Numbered from the stretch's first letter, positions 1 through 10,003 are shown. The stretch: 64,000 nucleotides of DNA from Verrucomicrobiia bacterium (GCA_011525695.1 WYBX01000154.1:62001-126000), one strand, 5' to 3'. Numbers and translations are program-made. Notes: generated by a model from the letters alone, not told the origin.

Positions 1-345
1 CGGCTCCATGGACTGGCGGAGCATTTCGACACGGTGGTCTGCGGCGACGATCTGCCCTCCCACAAACCCGATCCGGCCGGCTTGCGCGAGATTCTGCGCC
101 GGTTGGAGGTCAGCCCGGCGGAAACTCTGTTCCTGGGCGATGCCGACGTGGATGTCCTGGGCGGCGCGGGCTGCGGTGTGGCGACGATCCTGATTCGTCA
201 CGCCCGCACGATTGACTCGGGTATCGCCGGCCAATGCTGGCGGGTGGTGGCGTCACCGGCGGAAGCTTACGCCGCGGTGCAGGGCTGCGGCGGGTCCCAA
301 CCGGACCGGGCGGAGGAAAACGGGGAGCCGGCGAATCGTTTGTAA
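1..345 (+). CDS. HAD-superfamily hydrolase, C-terminal part (5' end outside window)
   Basis: The reading frame is open from the first base and ends at 345. The visible 114 residues are the C-terminal half of a HAD-type phosphatase. An HKPDP segment corresponds to the family's motif III lysine, and GDADVDVLGGAGCGV corresponds to the motif IV acidic pair followed by the usual glycine- and alanine-rich strand. Phosphoglycolate-phosphatase-like (Gph/CbbY) HADs end this way. The nucleophile motif lies outside the window, so the substrate cannot be judged. The last 35 or so residues are polar and probably disordered. It is co-oriented with the next gene, 85 bases downstream. Confidence 0.7.
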   Translation, partial: RLHGLAEHFDTVVCGDDLPSHKPDPAGLREILRRLEVSPAETLFLGDADVDVLGGAGCGVATILIRHARTIDSGIAGQCWRVVASPAEAYAAVQGCGGSQPDRAEENGEPANRL

Positions 346-430
346 GATCGGTGCTGGCGCGAAGATTATCATTGCGGGATCGCTGTGCCCAGTGTTGCAC
401 TACGTTACGTCAGTTCAGCCCTCCATCCGT

Positions 431-745
431 ATGGCAAAATCATCCCGCAAGCCGTCCGCTCCGTTAACGTTCGATCTGCCGGAGTCGCTCATCGCCCGCA
501 TTGAAACCTGCCGTCGCGGCCACGGTTTCAAGACGGCGAGTGAAGTCGTGCGCACCGCCATCGCCGGGTACGATTTCGAGACCTGCCAGCCGGACCGTGA
601 TCCGCACCGGCAGATTTCGGTTCGGATCACCCCGAGCCAGCGGGCCATGTTGAAACGGTATTCACGCCAGAAGGACGCCAGCGTCGGCGAGCTCCTGCGG
701 TTCGCGCTCGAGGCGATGCCGGCCAAGCCGAAGAAGAAGAAATAG
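431..745 (+). CDS. Ribbon-helix-helix protein with two RHH-like halves
   Basis: 104 residues, starting at the ATG at 431. An upstream in-frame extension to 212 is low-complexity and looks non-coding. Residues ~9-45 read as a ribbon-helix-helix unit: a short strand (LTFDLPESL) and then two helices with the KTASEVVRTAI pattern. Residues ~57-95 repeat the plan with ISVRITPSQ and VGELLRFALEAM. The tail is a run of lysines. RHH proteins are small DNA-binding repressors that normally dimerise to make one fold, so two copies in one chain would suggest a monomeric or higher-order binder. No toxin partner is adjacent, so an antitoxin role is not supported. A strong terminator follows at once. Confidence 0.6.
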   Translation: MAKSSRKPSAPLTFDLPESLIARIETCRRGHGFKTASEVVRTAIAGYDFETCQPDRDPHRQISVRITPSQRAMLKRYSRQKDASVGELLRFALEAMPAKPKKKK

Positions 746-774
746 CCCGCGCCGGGCAGGCGGGAGGATCCCAG

Positions 775-800
775 GGCGGCCCGCGGGCCGCCTTTTGTTT
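775..800 (+). terminator. Rho-independent terminator after the RHH gene
   Basis: A perfect 8-bp GC stem (GGCGGCCC at 775-782, GGGCCGCC at 785-792) with a 2-nt apex in the fully paired form is followed by TTTTGTTT. It lies 30 bases after the stop of the RHH gene and separates it from aspS. Confidence 0.8.
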
Positions 801-878
801 GCGGTCGTGGCGCGGAAGCGGGAATTTCTGTTTGCGCTGCGGTGATGCGGTGCGTTGTCCTGTCCGGCCTACGTTCTC

Positions 879-2666
<1,788 letters not shown>

Positions 2667-2857
2667 CCCGGCCCGCGCAGCATTCGTGACGGGCAGAGAC
2701 TGACTCGCGGCGAGGCGAAAGCTTCGTCGCGGATGCGGAGACGCATTGAGACCGAAAAAATCGCGCAGGAGGCCGCTGCGGTTCACCTCGGCTCGCGATG
2801 TGACCGGCTTTACCGTTGAAGGCGCGGTTCAAAACCGCCAAGTGTTCGCCCGTGGCC

Positions 2858-3562
2858 ATGCCCGTTCTGTCTTTCGCCCCGCCGATCATGGCGGTGACCA
2901 ACGTCATCGATGTTTTCTTCCGTTCCGATCCCGTCGGCCAGGTCATCACGGTCGGGCTGGCGGTCTTCAGCCTGATCGCCTGGACGATCATGTTCGGCAA
3001 GCACTACGAGCTGAAGCGGCTGCGGATGCTGAATTATGCGTTCGAATCGCATCTGCGCGACCAGCGGACGCTGCTCGATCTGCCGGAATCCTACCGCCAG
3101 CGGCGGAGCATACCGTATGCCGAGGTTTTTGCCGACGCGCTGGAGGGGTACTGGCGGGCCGCGGCCATCGGCAAGGAAAAGGGCAACGATGATCCGCGCG
3201 CCCGGCTCGAACATGCGGAAAACGCGATCCAGCGCGCGATCGCGCGGCAGGTGCTGCGTTATGAATCGAGCATGATCTTCCTCGCGTCGATCGTGTCGGG
3301 CGCGCCGTTTCTCGGGCTGCTCGGGACCGTCTGGGGCGTGATGGAGGCGTTCAGTTCGGTGGCGGTGCAGCAGACGGCGACGATCCAGTCGATTGCCCCC
3401 GGCGTCTCCTCCGCGCTGCTCACGACGGTGGCCGGGCTGGTGGTGGCAATCCCATCCGTCTTCGGCTACAATGTGCTCCTCGCGAGCACCCGGCGGCTCA
3501 TCACCGAGATGGAAAACTACGCCAGCCAGCTCGCCGACCGGATCGAACTCGAATCGAAGTAA
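2858..3562 (+). CDS. exbB: ExbB/TolQ/MotA-family proton channel protein
   Basis: 234 residues from the ATG at 2858; 2888 (ATG) and 2816 (TTG) are also possible. The first membrane helix is at ~20-42 (VGQVITVGLAVFSLIAWTIMFG). A cytoplasmic loop follows, then a helix pair containing ASIVSGAPFLGLLGTVWGVMEAF and IAPGVSSALLTTVAGLVVAIPSV, the signature of the ExbB/TolQ proton-conducting pore. With ExbD it uses the proton motive force to energise TonB or TolA in the inner membrane. It is the first of three genes; exbD follows after 8 bases. Confidence 0.9.
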   Translation: MPVLSFAPPIMAVTNVIDVFFRSDPVGQVITVGLAVFSLIAWTIMFGKHYELKRLRMLNYAFESHLRDQRTLLDLPESYRQRRSIPYAEVFADALEGYWRAAAIGKEKGNDDPRARLEHAENAIQRAIARQVLRYESSMIFLASIVSGAPFLGLLGTVWGVMEAFSSVAVQQTATIQSIAPGVSSALLTTVAGLVVAIPSVFGYNVLLASTRRLITEMENYASQLADRIELESK

Positions 3563-3570
3563 TCCCGAAC

Positions 3571-3999
3571 ATGGCCCGCACCTTCCGCCGCCACCGTCAT
3601 ACGCCGCCGATTGCGGACCTGAATGTCACGAACCTGATTGACGTGGCGTTCACGCTCCTGATCGTGTTCATGATCGTGACGCCGTTGATCCAGCAGGAGC
3701 AGACGATCCCGGTCGATCTGCCGGTGCAGTCCATCACGCCGCAGCAGAAGCAGGATCCGCGGCAGCGGTTCGAGACCATCACGGTCCAGCCGGATGGCAG
3801 CGTGCTTTTTGGCAGCCGCAAGGTGACCATCGCCCAGTTGAACCTGGAACTCGACCGGCTTGCGGCGGAACCGACGCCGCCGGTGTTCCGGCTGCGCTTC
3901 GATGCGCGCGCCTCGGCCCAGCACTTCATCGCGGTGATGGACGAATTGCAGAAGCGGAACCTGACGCGCATTTCCTTCGATACCCAGACCGGGCGATAG
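3571..3999 (+). CDS. exbD: ExbD/TolR-family biopolymer transport protein
   Basis: 142 residues with a short cytoplasmic N-terminus, one membrane helix at ~20-40 (NLIDVAFTLLIVFMIVTPLI) and a periplasmic domain. The aspartate in NLIDVAF is the conserved proton-carrying residue of ExbD/TolR. It partners with the ExbB-like protein encoded 8 bases upstream and is followed after 15 bases by the TonB/TolA-like gene. Confidence 0.9.
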   Translation: MARTFRRHRHTPPIADLNVTNLIDVAFTLLIVFMIVTPLIQQEQTIPVDLPVQSITPQQKQDPRQRFETITVQPDGSVLFGSRKVTIAQLNLELDRLAAEPTPPVFRLRFDARASAQHFIAVMDELQKRNLTRISFDTQTGR

Positions 4000-4014
4000 C
4001 GGTCATCCCACGCC

Positions 4015-4923
4015 ATGAGTTCCGCAGTCATGACGCCCGACTCGCCGAAGGCATTCTTCCTGTCCGCCGCGCTGCACGCCGCCGTGGTCGCGCTGCTGCT
4101 GTGGGGAGGAACCCTGATCAACCGCCAGGAGGAACAGCCGAAGATTTTCGAACTGGTCGCAGGCGAGGGGGACAATTTCATGGCCGACGAGGCGCCGGCG
4201 CTGGGAGGACCCTCCGTCGAGCTCGAGCTGCCGCAGCCAGCGCCGCAGCCCGAACCCGAACCTGCCCCACCGACGCTCACACCCGTGCCACCGGCAGTTG
4301 TCCCGGCGCCGTCGCCTCCGCCGCCCAATTGGACGAAGCAGATCAAACGCGACATCACTCGGGCCGAGGCCAACGCCAAGCGGCAGATTGCGAAGGAGCG
4401 GGCGGCTGAGGAAAAGCGTCGGGCCGAGGAGGAAAAGCGTCGGGCCGAAGAGGCTAAGAAAATGACGAAGGCCGAGTTTGACGCGCTGAACAAATCCAAG
4501 GCGAGACCCACTCCGAAAGCGCCGCCACCAAAGATTGCGAAGATCAATGCCGCGGGAATCGCGAAGGGCGTGACGGGCGGCTCCGTGAAGAACCAGACCG
4601 GCGGTGCGGGTGGCAAGGCGCTCACCGCGGACGATGGCACGGCGCTGGAGCGGTATTTTGCCCTCTTCAAGCAGCGGTTGATTGCGCGATTCGAGCCACC
4701 GCCCGGCCTGAGCGACACGCTCGAGGTTCGGGTTCGGGTGCAGAGCAATGCCGACGGTTCGCTCTCGAACGCCAGCGTGGTGAAGTCCTCGGGCAGTGCG
4801 GAGTTCGACCGGGCGGTGCTTGACGCCGTCCGGCGGGTCGTGATGCCCCCGCGGCCGGATCGGCGCAGCGAGCCGATCGAATTCCCCTTCGCGATGCACG
4901 AGATTACGGGCCGGGGGAATTGA
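4015..4923 (+). CDS. TonB/TolA-like energy-transducing protein
   Basis: 302 residues. A membrane anchor at ~13-34 (FFLSAALHAAVVALLLWGG) is followed by a proline-rich span (~67-105). A lysine/glutamate/alanine-rich segment (~108-165, repeated EEKRRAEE) resembles the TolA helical domain II. The C-terminal TonB-type domain (~215-300) includes LEVRVRVQSNADGSLSNASV and FDRAVLDAVRRV. It should span the periplasm and pass ExbB/ExbD energy to the outer membrane. The proline span is TonB-like and the helical arm is TolA-like, so it may serve either role. No tolB or pal gene follows. Confidence 0.85.
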   Translation: MSSAVMTPDSPKAFFLSAALHAAVVALLLWGGTLINRQEEQPKIFELVAGEGDNFMADEAPALGGPSVELELPQPAPQPEPEPAPPTLTPVPPAVVPAPSPPPPNWTKQIKRDITRAEANAKRQIAKERAAEEKRRAEEEKRRAEEAKKMTKAEFDALNKSKARPTPKAPPPKIAKINAAGIAKGVTGGSVKNQTGGAGGKALTADDGTALERYFALFKQRLIARFEPPPGLSDTLEVRVRVQSNADGSLSNASVVKSSGSAEFDRAVLDAVRRVVMPPRPDRRSEPIEFPFAMHEITGRGN

Positions 4924-5005
4924 GCCGGCCCGTTTGGCCACGGACGCCAAAAATTCCTTGCTTTCCCGATGGGATGGCCGATTTTTCGACGTTCGCAGTT
5001 GCGAC

Positions 5006-5081
5006 GGGCTCTTAGCTCAGTTGGTAGAGCGCCTCAATGGCATTGAGGAGGTCAGCGGTTCGAACCCGCTAGGGTCCACCA
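5006..5081 (+). tRNA. tRNA-Ala, anticodon GGC
   Basis: 76 nt including an encoded CCA. The acceptor stem GGGCTCT/AGGGTCC contains the G3-U70 pair that identifies alanine tRNAs. The anticodon stem CCTCA/TGAGG encloses ATGGCAT with anticodon GGC. The D-loop has G18-G19 and the T-loop is TTCGAAC, so the standard G19-C56 contact is present. Its last 13 bases overlap the 3' end of the methyltransferase gene on the other strand, and a terminator follows at 5086. Confidence 0.95.
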
Positions 5082-5914
5082 ATTTCCCCGCGTTCGCGCG
5101 AGGTTTTTTGTTCCTGGTCGGGGGGCGCCGCGGGCTGGGATCGGGCAAAGTCTGGCCGATCAATCTCGCGGCCCCGGGCCGAAACCGGCTTGCGGGCGGT
5201 GCATTCCACGTGGACGCCGTTCCAGAGGGGCGAACGGCACGGTACGGAGGCGATCGCTATCTCATCGAATCCAGCCGAGCTGATGGCAGCGGCGATGGAG
5301 CCGCGCGTGTGGCGAATCACCGGGATGCCGCGTGCCTTGCGTGCCAGCCGCGACTTGATGAAGCCGGGAAGCCACGGGAGCACATGGTAGCGCGCGTGGT
5401 GCCGGCAGCGGCCCGCGAAGGTGAGACCGGTGGTGGACGGCCTCTCGATGGCATCGAAATAGAGCCGCCCGCCCGGTGCGAGCCAGTCATGGAGCCGCCC
5501 GCCAAGCTCCGCCGTCATCTCGGCACCGTATCCAAAAACGCCCAGCGAATAGATGAACTCGAACGACTCCCGCTCGAAGTCCATTTCGTAAACATTCCCC
5601 TGGAGCAGCCGAATCTCGGCGGCGGTCACCTTTTCCGCGCGGAGTGGATGCTGGGCGTGCCGCAGCATCTCGGCGGAGAGGTCAACCCCGACCAGCAACT
5701 GTGCATTCCGCAGCCAGTGGAAATACCGGCCCGTGCCGCAGCCGATCTCGAGAATGCGAATGGGTCGGGCAAACGAATCACAGATCCGTCGCAGCTTGCT
5801 GCCAATCCGGCGATGGGCAGGCGTGCGCGATTCGATCTCGTCATCGTGCCGGTAGCGCGCCGCGCAGCCATCATAGCCATCGGCAAGCTGGATTTCGTAA
5901 TGTCGATGAGTCAT
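5069..5914 (-). CDS. SAM-dependent methyltransferase (class I), tail antisense to a tRNA
   Basis: 281 residues from the ATG at 5914 (MTHRHYEIQLADGYD); an upstream in-frame extension is proline- and glycine-rich. The Rossmann motif I ILEIGCGTGRYF (~54-65) binds S-adenosylmethionine. VGVDLSAEMLRHA (motif II), the LLQGNVYEMDF segment and a LAPGGRLYF strand complete a Methyltransf_11/25-type core. The substrate is unknown. The fold appears to end near residue 235; the last ~45 residues are polar and are coded by the complement of the tRNA terminator and the tRNA 3' end, so the stop codon lies inside the tRNA. The natural end may have been lost. Confidence 0.8.
   Translation of the reverse strand: MTHRHYEIQLADGYDGCAARYRHDDEIESRTPAHRRIGSKLRRICDSFARPIRILEIGCGTGRYFHWLRNAQLLVGVDLSAEMLRHAQHPLRAEKVTAAEIRLLQGNVYEMDFERESFEFIYSLGVFGYGAEMTAELGGRLHDWLAPGGRLYFDAIERPSTTGLTFAGRCRHHARYHVLPWLPGFIKSRLARKARGIPVIRHTRGSIAAAISSAGFDEIAIASVPCRSPLWNGVHVECTARKPVSARGREIDRPDFARSQPAAPPDQEQKTSRERGEIGGP
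5086..5109 (+). terminator. Rho-independent terminator of tRNA-Ala(GGC)
   Basis: The stem CCCCGCG/CGCGAGG (one mismatch) closes on a TTCG loop and is followed by six T residues, starting 5 bases after the tRNA. It lies inside the opposite-strand methyltransferase reading frame, which therefore encodes the complement of this hairpin. Confidence 0.8.
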
Positions 5915-6092
5915 GCAGCCGGGCAGAGGGGGCCTGCGAGAGCCGCCCCTCCGGGCTCCCGTCTGACCGCCTACCGACCCGACGGTGCCCCCGGGGGGCT
6001 CCCATGGCGGCATCCGGATATCGGCGGATGCCGCCTCGGTCGGCGCGGTCGAGACGAGTCAGTTCATGGGGTCATCGCCCGAGTCCCACGGA

Positions 6093-6890
6093 TCAACACC
6101 GGCGGGATTCAGGCGGTGCAAGCAGCGGCGGCTCCTCGACGACGGGCACGGGCGGATTGAACCGGGCGAGCATGGCGCGAAAATGCGCGTCCTCGATTTC
6201 CCGCCGCTTGACCGCCCGATACTCCAACTCTCCCGCCAGGAAGATGAAGGCGAAGAGCGCGGCGATGAGGATTTCATGGAGGAGGAAGATCCCGGCAATG
6301 ACTCCCGCTCCGGCCAGCACCTTGCCAACCGTGGCGGCAATGAAGGTGGCGCGCAGGTAGCGCAGCCGTGTCGCCAGCATCGCCCGAAAGATCCGGCCTC
6401 CATCCATCGGGAAGACCGGCACGAGATTGAACAGGCCCATCAGCAGATTCCAATGCATCACCACCTGCAGGAATCCTGCCGCGTTCGCCGGAAAATCGTA
6501 GCTCCCCAGCGGCCACCCCTCGGGCAGCCCGACAACCAGGGCGATTGCCGCGGCAATGGCGAAGTTCACCGCCGGCCCGGCAATCGTGATCAGCAGTTCC
6601 CGCCCCGGCTGGCGCGGGATGCTGTCGAACTCCGCCATTCCACCGATCGGCATCAGCAGAATCCGTCGCACCTGCACGCCGAACCGGCGCGCCGTCAGCG
6701 CATGCCCGAATTCGTGCATGACCACGCAGGCAAAGAAGACGAGCAGCATTCCCACGTTCCAGCCCACCCCCGCCCAGCCACCTTCGCTCCACCCGTACTG
6801 CGCCACATACGCCAGCAGCAGGAAGAAGGTGAAATGGACGGCGAGCGGGATGCCCGCCACGCGGAAAAGGTTCATTGACCAACCGAGCAT
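6093..6890 (-). CDS. Site-2-protease-type zinc membrane metalloprotease (M50)
   Basis: 265 residues from the ATG at 6890 (a second ATG is at 6875). The active-site HEFGH is at ~59-63 in a membrane helix, and the second conserved motif NLVPVFPMDGGR is near 155-166, its aspartate supplying the third zinc ligand. There are about six hydrophobic segments. No CBS or PDZ domain is present, so this is a minimal S2P such as those that cleave membrane-bound regulators or signal-peptide remnants. It is divergent from the NtrC-type regulator across 142 bases. Whether the two share a pathway is unknown. Confidence 0.88.
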   Translation of the reverse strand: MLGWSMNLFRVAGIPLAVHFTFFLLLAYVAQYGWSEGGWAGVGWNVGMLLVFFACVVMHEFGHALTARRFGVQVRRILLMPIGGMAEFDSIPRQPGRELLITIAGPAVNFAIAAAIALVVGLPEGWPLGSYDFPANAAGFLQVVMHWNLLMGLFNLVPVFPMDGGRIFRAMLATRLRYLRATFIAATVGKVLAGAGVIAGIFLLHEILIAALFAFIFLAGELEYRAVKRREIEDAHFRAMLARFNPPVPVVEEPPLLAPPESRRC

Positions 6891-7032
6891 GGGAAGCAAC
6901 AAAGGCGCGCTTGCCGAATATGCCAGCGAACTCGCGTCAATGTTCAGGGAGCCTCTCCAGCGGACCCGTTTCCGGGGGTGGGTTGCATCTCCCCGCTGGT
7001 TTTGTCCTGGCATCCAACGGCGGCTGACCAAC

Positions 7033-8520
7033 ATGTCCGAAGCCACGGCCAAGCCCCCGACCATCCTGGTCATCGATGATGATGCGGAGATTCGTTACTC
7101 GCTGGCACGCGTTCTTTCCTCACGCCATTACGAAGTGATCGAGGCGGCCAGTGGCGAGGAGGGCGTGGCGGTCGTCAAACGGGGTCCTCCCCCCGACCTG
7201 ATCTTCATGGATGTGCGAATGGGCGGCATGGGTGGCATCGAGGCCTTGCAGCACATCCGGGCCGCGAGTCCGAAGCAATTGGTGGTGCTGATGACGGCGT
7301 TTGGGACGGCGCAAACGGCTATCGAGGCGATGAAATTTGGCGCGTTCGATTACGTCATGAAGCCGTTCGATCCGGCCAAGGTGCTCACGCTGGCCGCGAA
7401 CGCGCTCCAGGCGCATGCCGACCTCCGGGCCGTCGGCGATTACAAGCCGATGGTCAACATCGAGGATTATCGCGAGGGAATCGTCGGCAATTCGCCCGTG
7501 ATGCAGGAGGTTTTCAAGGTGATCGGCCAGGTGACGGCCAGCGACGTCACGGTGATGATCACGGGAGAGAGCGGGACCGGCAAGGAGCTGGTGGCGCGCT
7601 CGATTTGGAAGCACAGCCATCGGTCGGCCAAGCCCTTCATCGCCGTCAACTGCGCCGCCATCCCCGACGCCTTGATTGAGAGCGAACTCTTCGGGCATGA
7701 GAAGGGTTCCTTCACCGGCGCGGCGACCCAGCGCATTGGAAAATTCGAGTTGTGCGATGGGGGTACCATTTTTCTGGACGAGATTGGCGACATGGCACTC
7801 GCCACCCAGACGAAGATTCTCCGCGTGCTGCAGCAAGGCGAGATGCAGCGGGTGGGCGGCACCGAGACGATCCGGGTCGATGTCCGAATCATCGCCGCGA
7901 CCAACAAGGACCTCGAGGAGATGGTCAAGGCGAAGGCTTTCCGGGAGGATTTGTATTACCGGCTCAACGTTGTCCGGATCCGGATGCCGCCGTTGCGGGA
8001 GCGGTGCGACGACATCCCGCAGATCGTCGATTTCTGCCTGCAGAGCCTGGTAAAGCAACGGAAGGCACGGGTGGCCAAGGTCTCGCCGGAAGCGCTGGCC
8101 GTCCTCACCCGCCACCGCTGGCCGGGCAACGTGCGTGAACTCGAGAACGTCGTCTATCGCAGTGCGGTCATTGCCCAGGGTGACGCCATCCTGGTGAAGG
8201 ATTTGCCCGCCGAGATCCGCCAGGGGGCGGGTGAACCGGGAATGCCCCCGGGCGGCGGCGTTGGTCCCGGCGGACCCGCGCCATCCGGTGAATCATCGGC
8301 AGCGATTGAGCCGCCGGGCGGGTCCGACCTGACTCTGACGGAGGCACTTGATTTCATCCTTGGGCAATTGAAGCCGGACGAGGGGCCCGTGCTCGAACGG
8401 GTTGAAGGCGCATTGATTGAGCGGGCGCTCGCAGCCGACGGCGGCGACGAGGCGAAGGCGTCCAAGCGGTTGGGGCTGTCCAAGGCTGCGCTGCAGCGGC
8501 GGCGCCGGCAATTTCGTTAA
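7033..8520 (+). CDS. Sigma-54-dependent response regulator (NtrC family), orphan
   Basis: 495 residues from the ATG at 7033; the longer in-frame extension is antisense to the protease gene. The receiver domain has acidic residues D15-D17, phospho-acceptor D60 in IFMDVRMGG, the conserved threonine in VLMTAFG and lysine in MKPFD. The AAA+ domain has Walker A GESGTGKE (~178), the sigma-54 contact loop as GSFTGA (~225-230, a variant of GAFTGA), and FLDEIGDM as Walker B. A glycine/proline-rich linker leads to a Fis-type helix-turn-helix (KASKRLGLSKAALQRRRR) at the C-terminus. It activates sigma-54 promoters when phosphorylated. No histidine kinase is encoded nearby. Confidence 0.95.
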   Translation: MSEATAKPPTILVIDDDAEIRYSLARVLSSRHYEVIEAASGEEGVAVVKRGPPPDLIFMDVRMGGMGGIEALQHIRAASPKQLVVLMTAFGTAQTAIEAMKFGAFDYVMKPFDPAKVLTLAANALQAHADLRAVGDYKPMVNIEDYREGIVGNSPVMQEVFKVIGQVTASDVTVMITGESGTGKELVARSIWKHSHRSAKPFIAVNCAAIPDALIESELFGHEKGSFTGAATQRIGKFELCDGGTIFLDEIGDMALATQTKILRVLQQGEMQRVGGTETIRVDVRIIAATNKDLEEMVKAKAFREDLYYRLNVVRIRMPPLRERCDDIPQIVDFCLQSLVKQRKARVAKVSPEALAVLTRHRWPGNVRELENVVYRSAVIAQGDAILVKDLPAEIRQGAGEPGMPPGGGVGPGGPAPSGESSAAIEPPGGSDLTLTEALDFILGQLKPDEGPVLERVEGALIERALAADGGDEAKASKRLGLSKAALQRRRRQFR

Positions 8521-8608
8521 GGAGGCTGTCGCCTTCCCGACTCCCGGTGCGCCCTGTTCAGAACGGGCCGCGTAAGTGTGACCGACTCCTAGGCCGACAG
8601 ACTCCTGG

Positions 8609-8687
8609 TGGAGGGCCGGGCCTTCACCGGTGCAACCGGCAGAACCTCGCCCGGCGGCGCCGCGTGGCTTCAATGGCCCGGCCCTCC
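8609..8687. repeat. Inverted repeat in the 8521-8833 gene-free stretch
   Basis: A 13-bp sequence GGAGGGCCGGGCC (8610-8622) recurs as its exact reverse complement at 8675-8687, giving a stem with a ~52-nt GC-rich interior. The core motif GGAGGGCCGGGC also occurs, reverse-complemented, in the elements at 12695 and 49102, so this is probably a member of the same intergenic repeat family. I see no gene in 8521-8833. Confidence 0.55.
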
Positions 8688-8833
8688 GCACTTGGTCTGG
8701 GCTCATCATTCGAAAAATGCACGCCAGCCGTATACTGAAACCAGGGTATATCTCCCCGTGATTCACGCGTCGGGCCGCCGAGGGCCGGAGTCTAGCGTTG
8801 TCATATTTTGCGGGACTGGTCTGCTGGGCGGAG

Positions 8834-8950
8834 ATGGAACCGACTGAGGCCGAAAAACTAAAAGGCCGGCGCACGCAGCTGCTGCTCTATGCGCTGATGG
8901 TGCTTATGATTGGCGTGCCAGTCTTGATTTTCCTCCTGCGATCGCGCTGA
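8834..8950 (+). CDS. Small single-pass membrane protein, 38 residues
   Basis: A short frame from the ATG at 8834 to the TGA at 8950. The sequence starts MEPTEAEKLKGRRTQ, a charged N-terminus, and continues with a hydrophobic helix (LLLYALMVLMIGVPVLIFLL) ending RSR. GGCGGAG lies right before the ATG as a possible ribosome site. It ends 15 bases before the PIN/TRAM membrane protein, so the two are probably co-transcribed. The charged flank followed by a clean 20-residue hydrophobic run argues for a real membrane peptide. No family is recognised. Confidence 0.5.
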   Translation: MEPTEAEKLKGRRTQLLLYALMVLMIGVPVLIFLLRSR

Positions 8951-8965
8951 AACTCCACTCCCCCC

Positions 8966-10003
8966 ATGGACAAGACGCTGCTGACGATCCGTTTCGTATT
9001 CATCACCCTGTGTGCGGCGGCCGGCTGGCTGGTCTCGGAAACGATCCTCGCCGGTGATCGCTACCGGGCCACCGCGATCATCGTCGGTTTCTTCATTGGA
9101 GCCCTGGTGGTCCTGGTCGATGTCCTCTTGAAGGGATTTTCCCTCCGCGGACTGTCCGCGATCACCTTTGGCATCGGGGTGGGGCTGCTCGTCGCCAATT
9201 TCGTCGGTGCCTCACCTTTGCTGGAGGGCGGTGACGAGCAGGTCGTCTACCTGGTGCGGATTGGCCTTTTCATCATCTGCCCCTATCTCGCCAGCGTAAT
9301 CGCCCTGCGCGGCAAGGACGAGTTCAACTTGGTGATCCCGTATGTCCGGTTCGTGCCCCACGAGGTGGATGTGCCGCTGGTCGTCGTCGACACCAGCGTG
9401 CTGATCGACGGGCGAATCGCACGCGTCTGCGAATCCGGCTTCCTGACCGCGGCGCTGGTCATCCCGCGCTTCGTGCTGAATGAATTGCGCACGGTGGCGG
9501 ATTCCAGTGATCCCACCAAGCAGGCGCGCGGCCGGCGAGGCCTGGAGGTGCTGAACGAGCTCAGGCGCATCAAGAACCTGGATATCCGCGTGACGGAGAG
9601 CCAGGTCAGCAAGCGGGAGGACGTCGATGCGAAGCTGGTGTTCCTGGCCCAGTCCATGCGGGCGAAAATCCTGACCACCGACTACAACCTGGCCAAGCTG
9701 GCGGAGTTCCACGGGGTGCAATGGCTGAATCTGAATCTGCTGGCCAAGTCGCTCCGGCCGGAACTGATGCTGGGCGAACGGCTCGAGGTGGATCTGGTGA
9801 AGCCGGGCCGCGAGGAGGGTCAGGCGGTCGGCTACATCGAGGATGGCTCGATGGTCGTGGTGAACCAGGGACGTCCCCACATCGGCCAGCGCGTGCAGGC
9901 CGAAATCATCAGTGTACTGCCGACGGCGGGCGGGAAAATGATCTTCGCCCGGCAGGTTGGCGGGGCGGAGGAACCGCAACGGATGGCGGTGCGGGCCGAA
10001 TGA
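8966..10003 (+). CDS. PIN and TRAM domain membrane protein (YacL-like)
   Basis: 345 residues. Four membrane helices occupy ~1-115. A PIN nuclease-like domain (~138-255) begins VVVDTSVLIDGRI, with further acidic residues in LNELRTVAD, KREDVDAKLVFLA and ILTTDYNLAKLA that match the PIN acidic cluster. A TRAM RNA-binding domain (~270-340) includes GQAVGYIEDGSMVVV. This layout is that of the widespread YacL family; its physiological role is not settled, and RNA cleavage or binding at the membrane is the reasonable guess. It follows the 38-residue membrane peptide gene by 15 bases. Confidence 0.92.
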   Translation: MDKTLLTIRFVFITLCAAAGWLVSETILAGDRYRATAIIVGFFIGALVVLVDVLLKGFSLRGLSAITFGIGVGLLVANFVGASPLLEGGDEQVVYLVRIGLFIICPYLASVIALRGKDEFNLVIPYVRFVPHEVDVPLVVVDTSVLIDGRIARVCESGFLTAALVIPRFVLNELRTVADSSDPTKQARGRRGLEVLNELRRIKNLDIRVTESQVSKREDVDAKLVFLAQSMRAKILTTDYNLAKLAEFHGVQWLNLNLLAKSLRPELMLGERLEVDLVKPGREEGQAVGYIEDGSMVVVNQGRPHIGQRVQAEIISVLPTAGGKMIFARQVGGAEEPQRMAVRAE

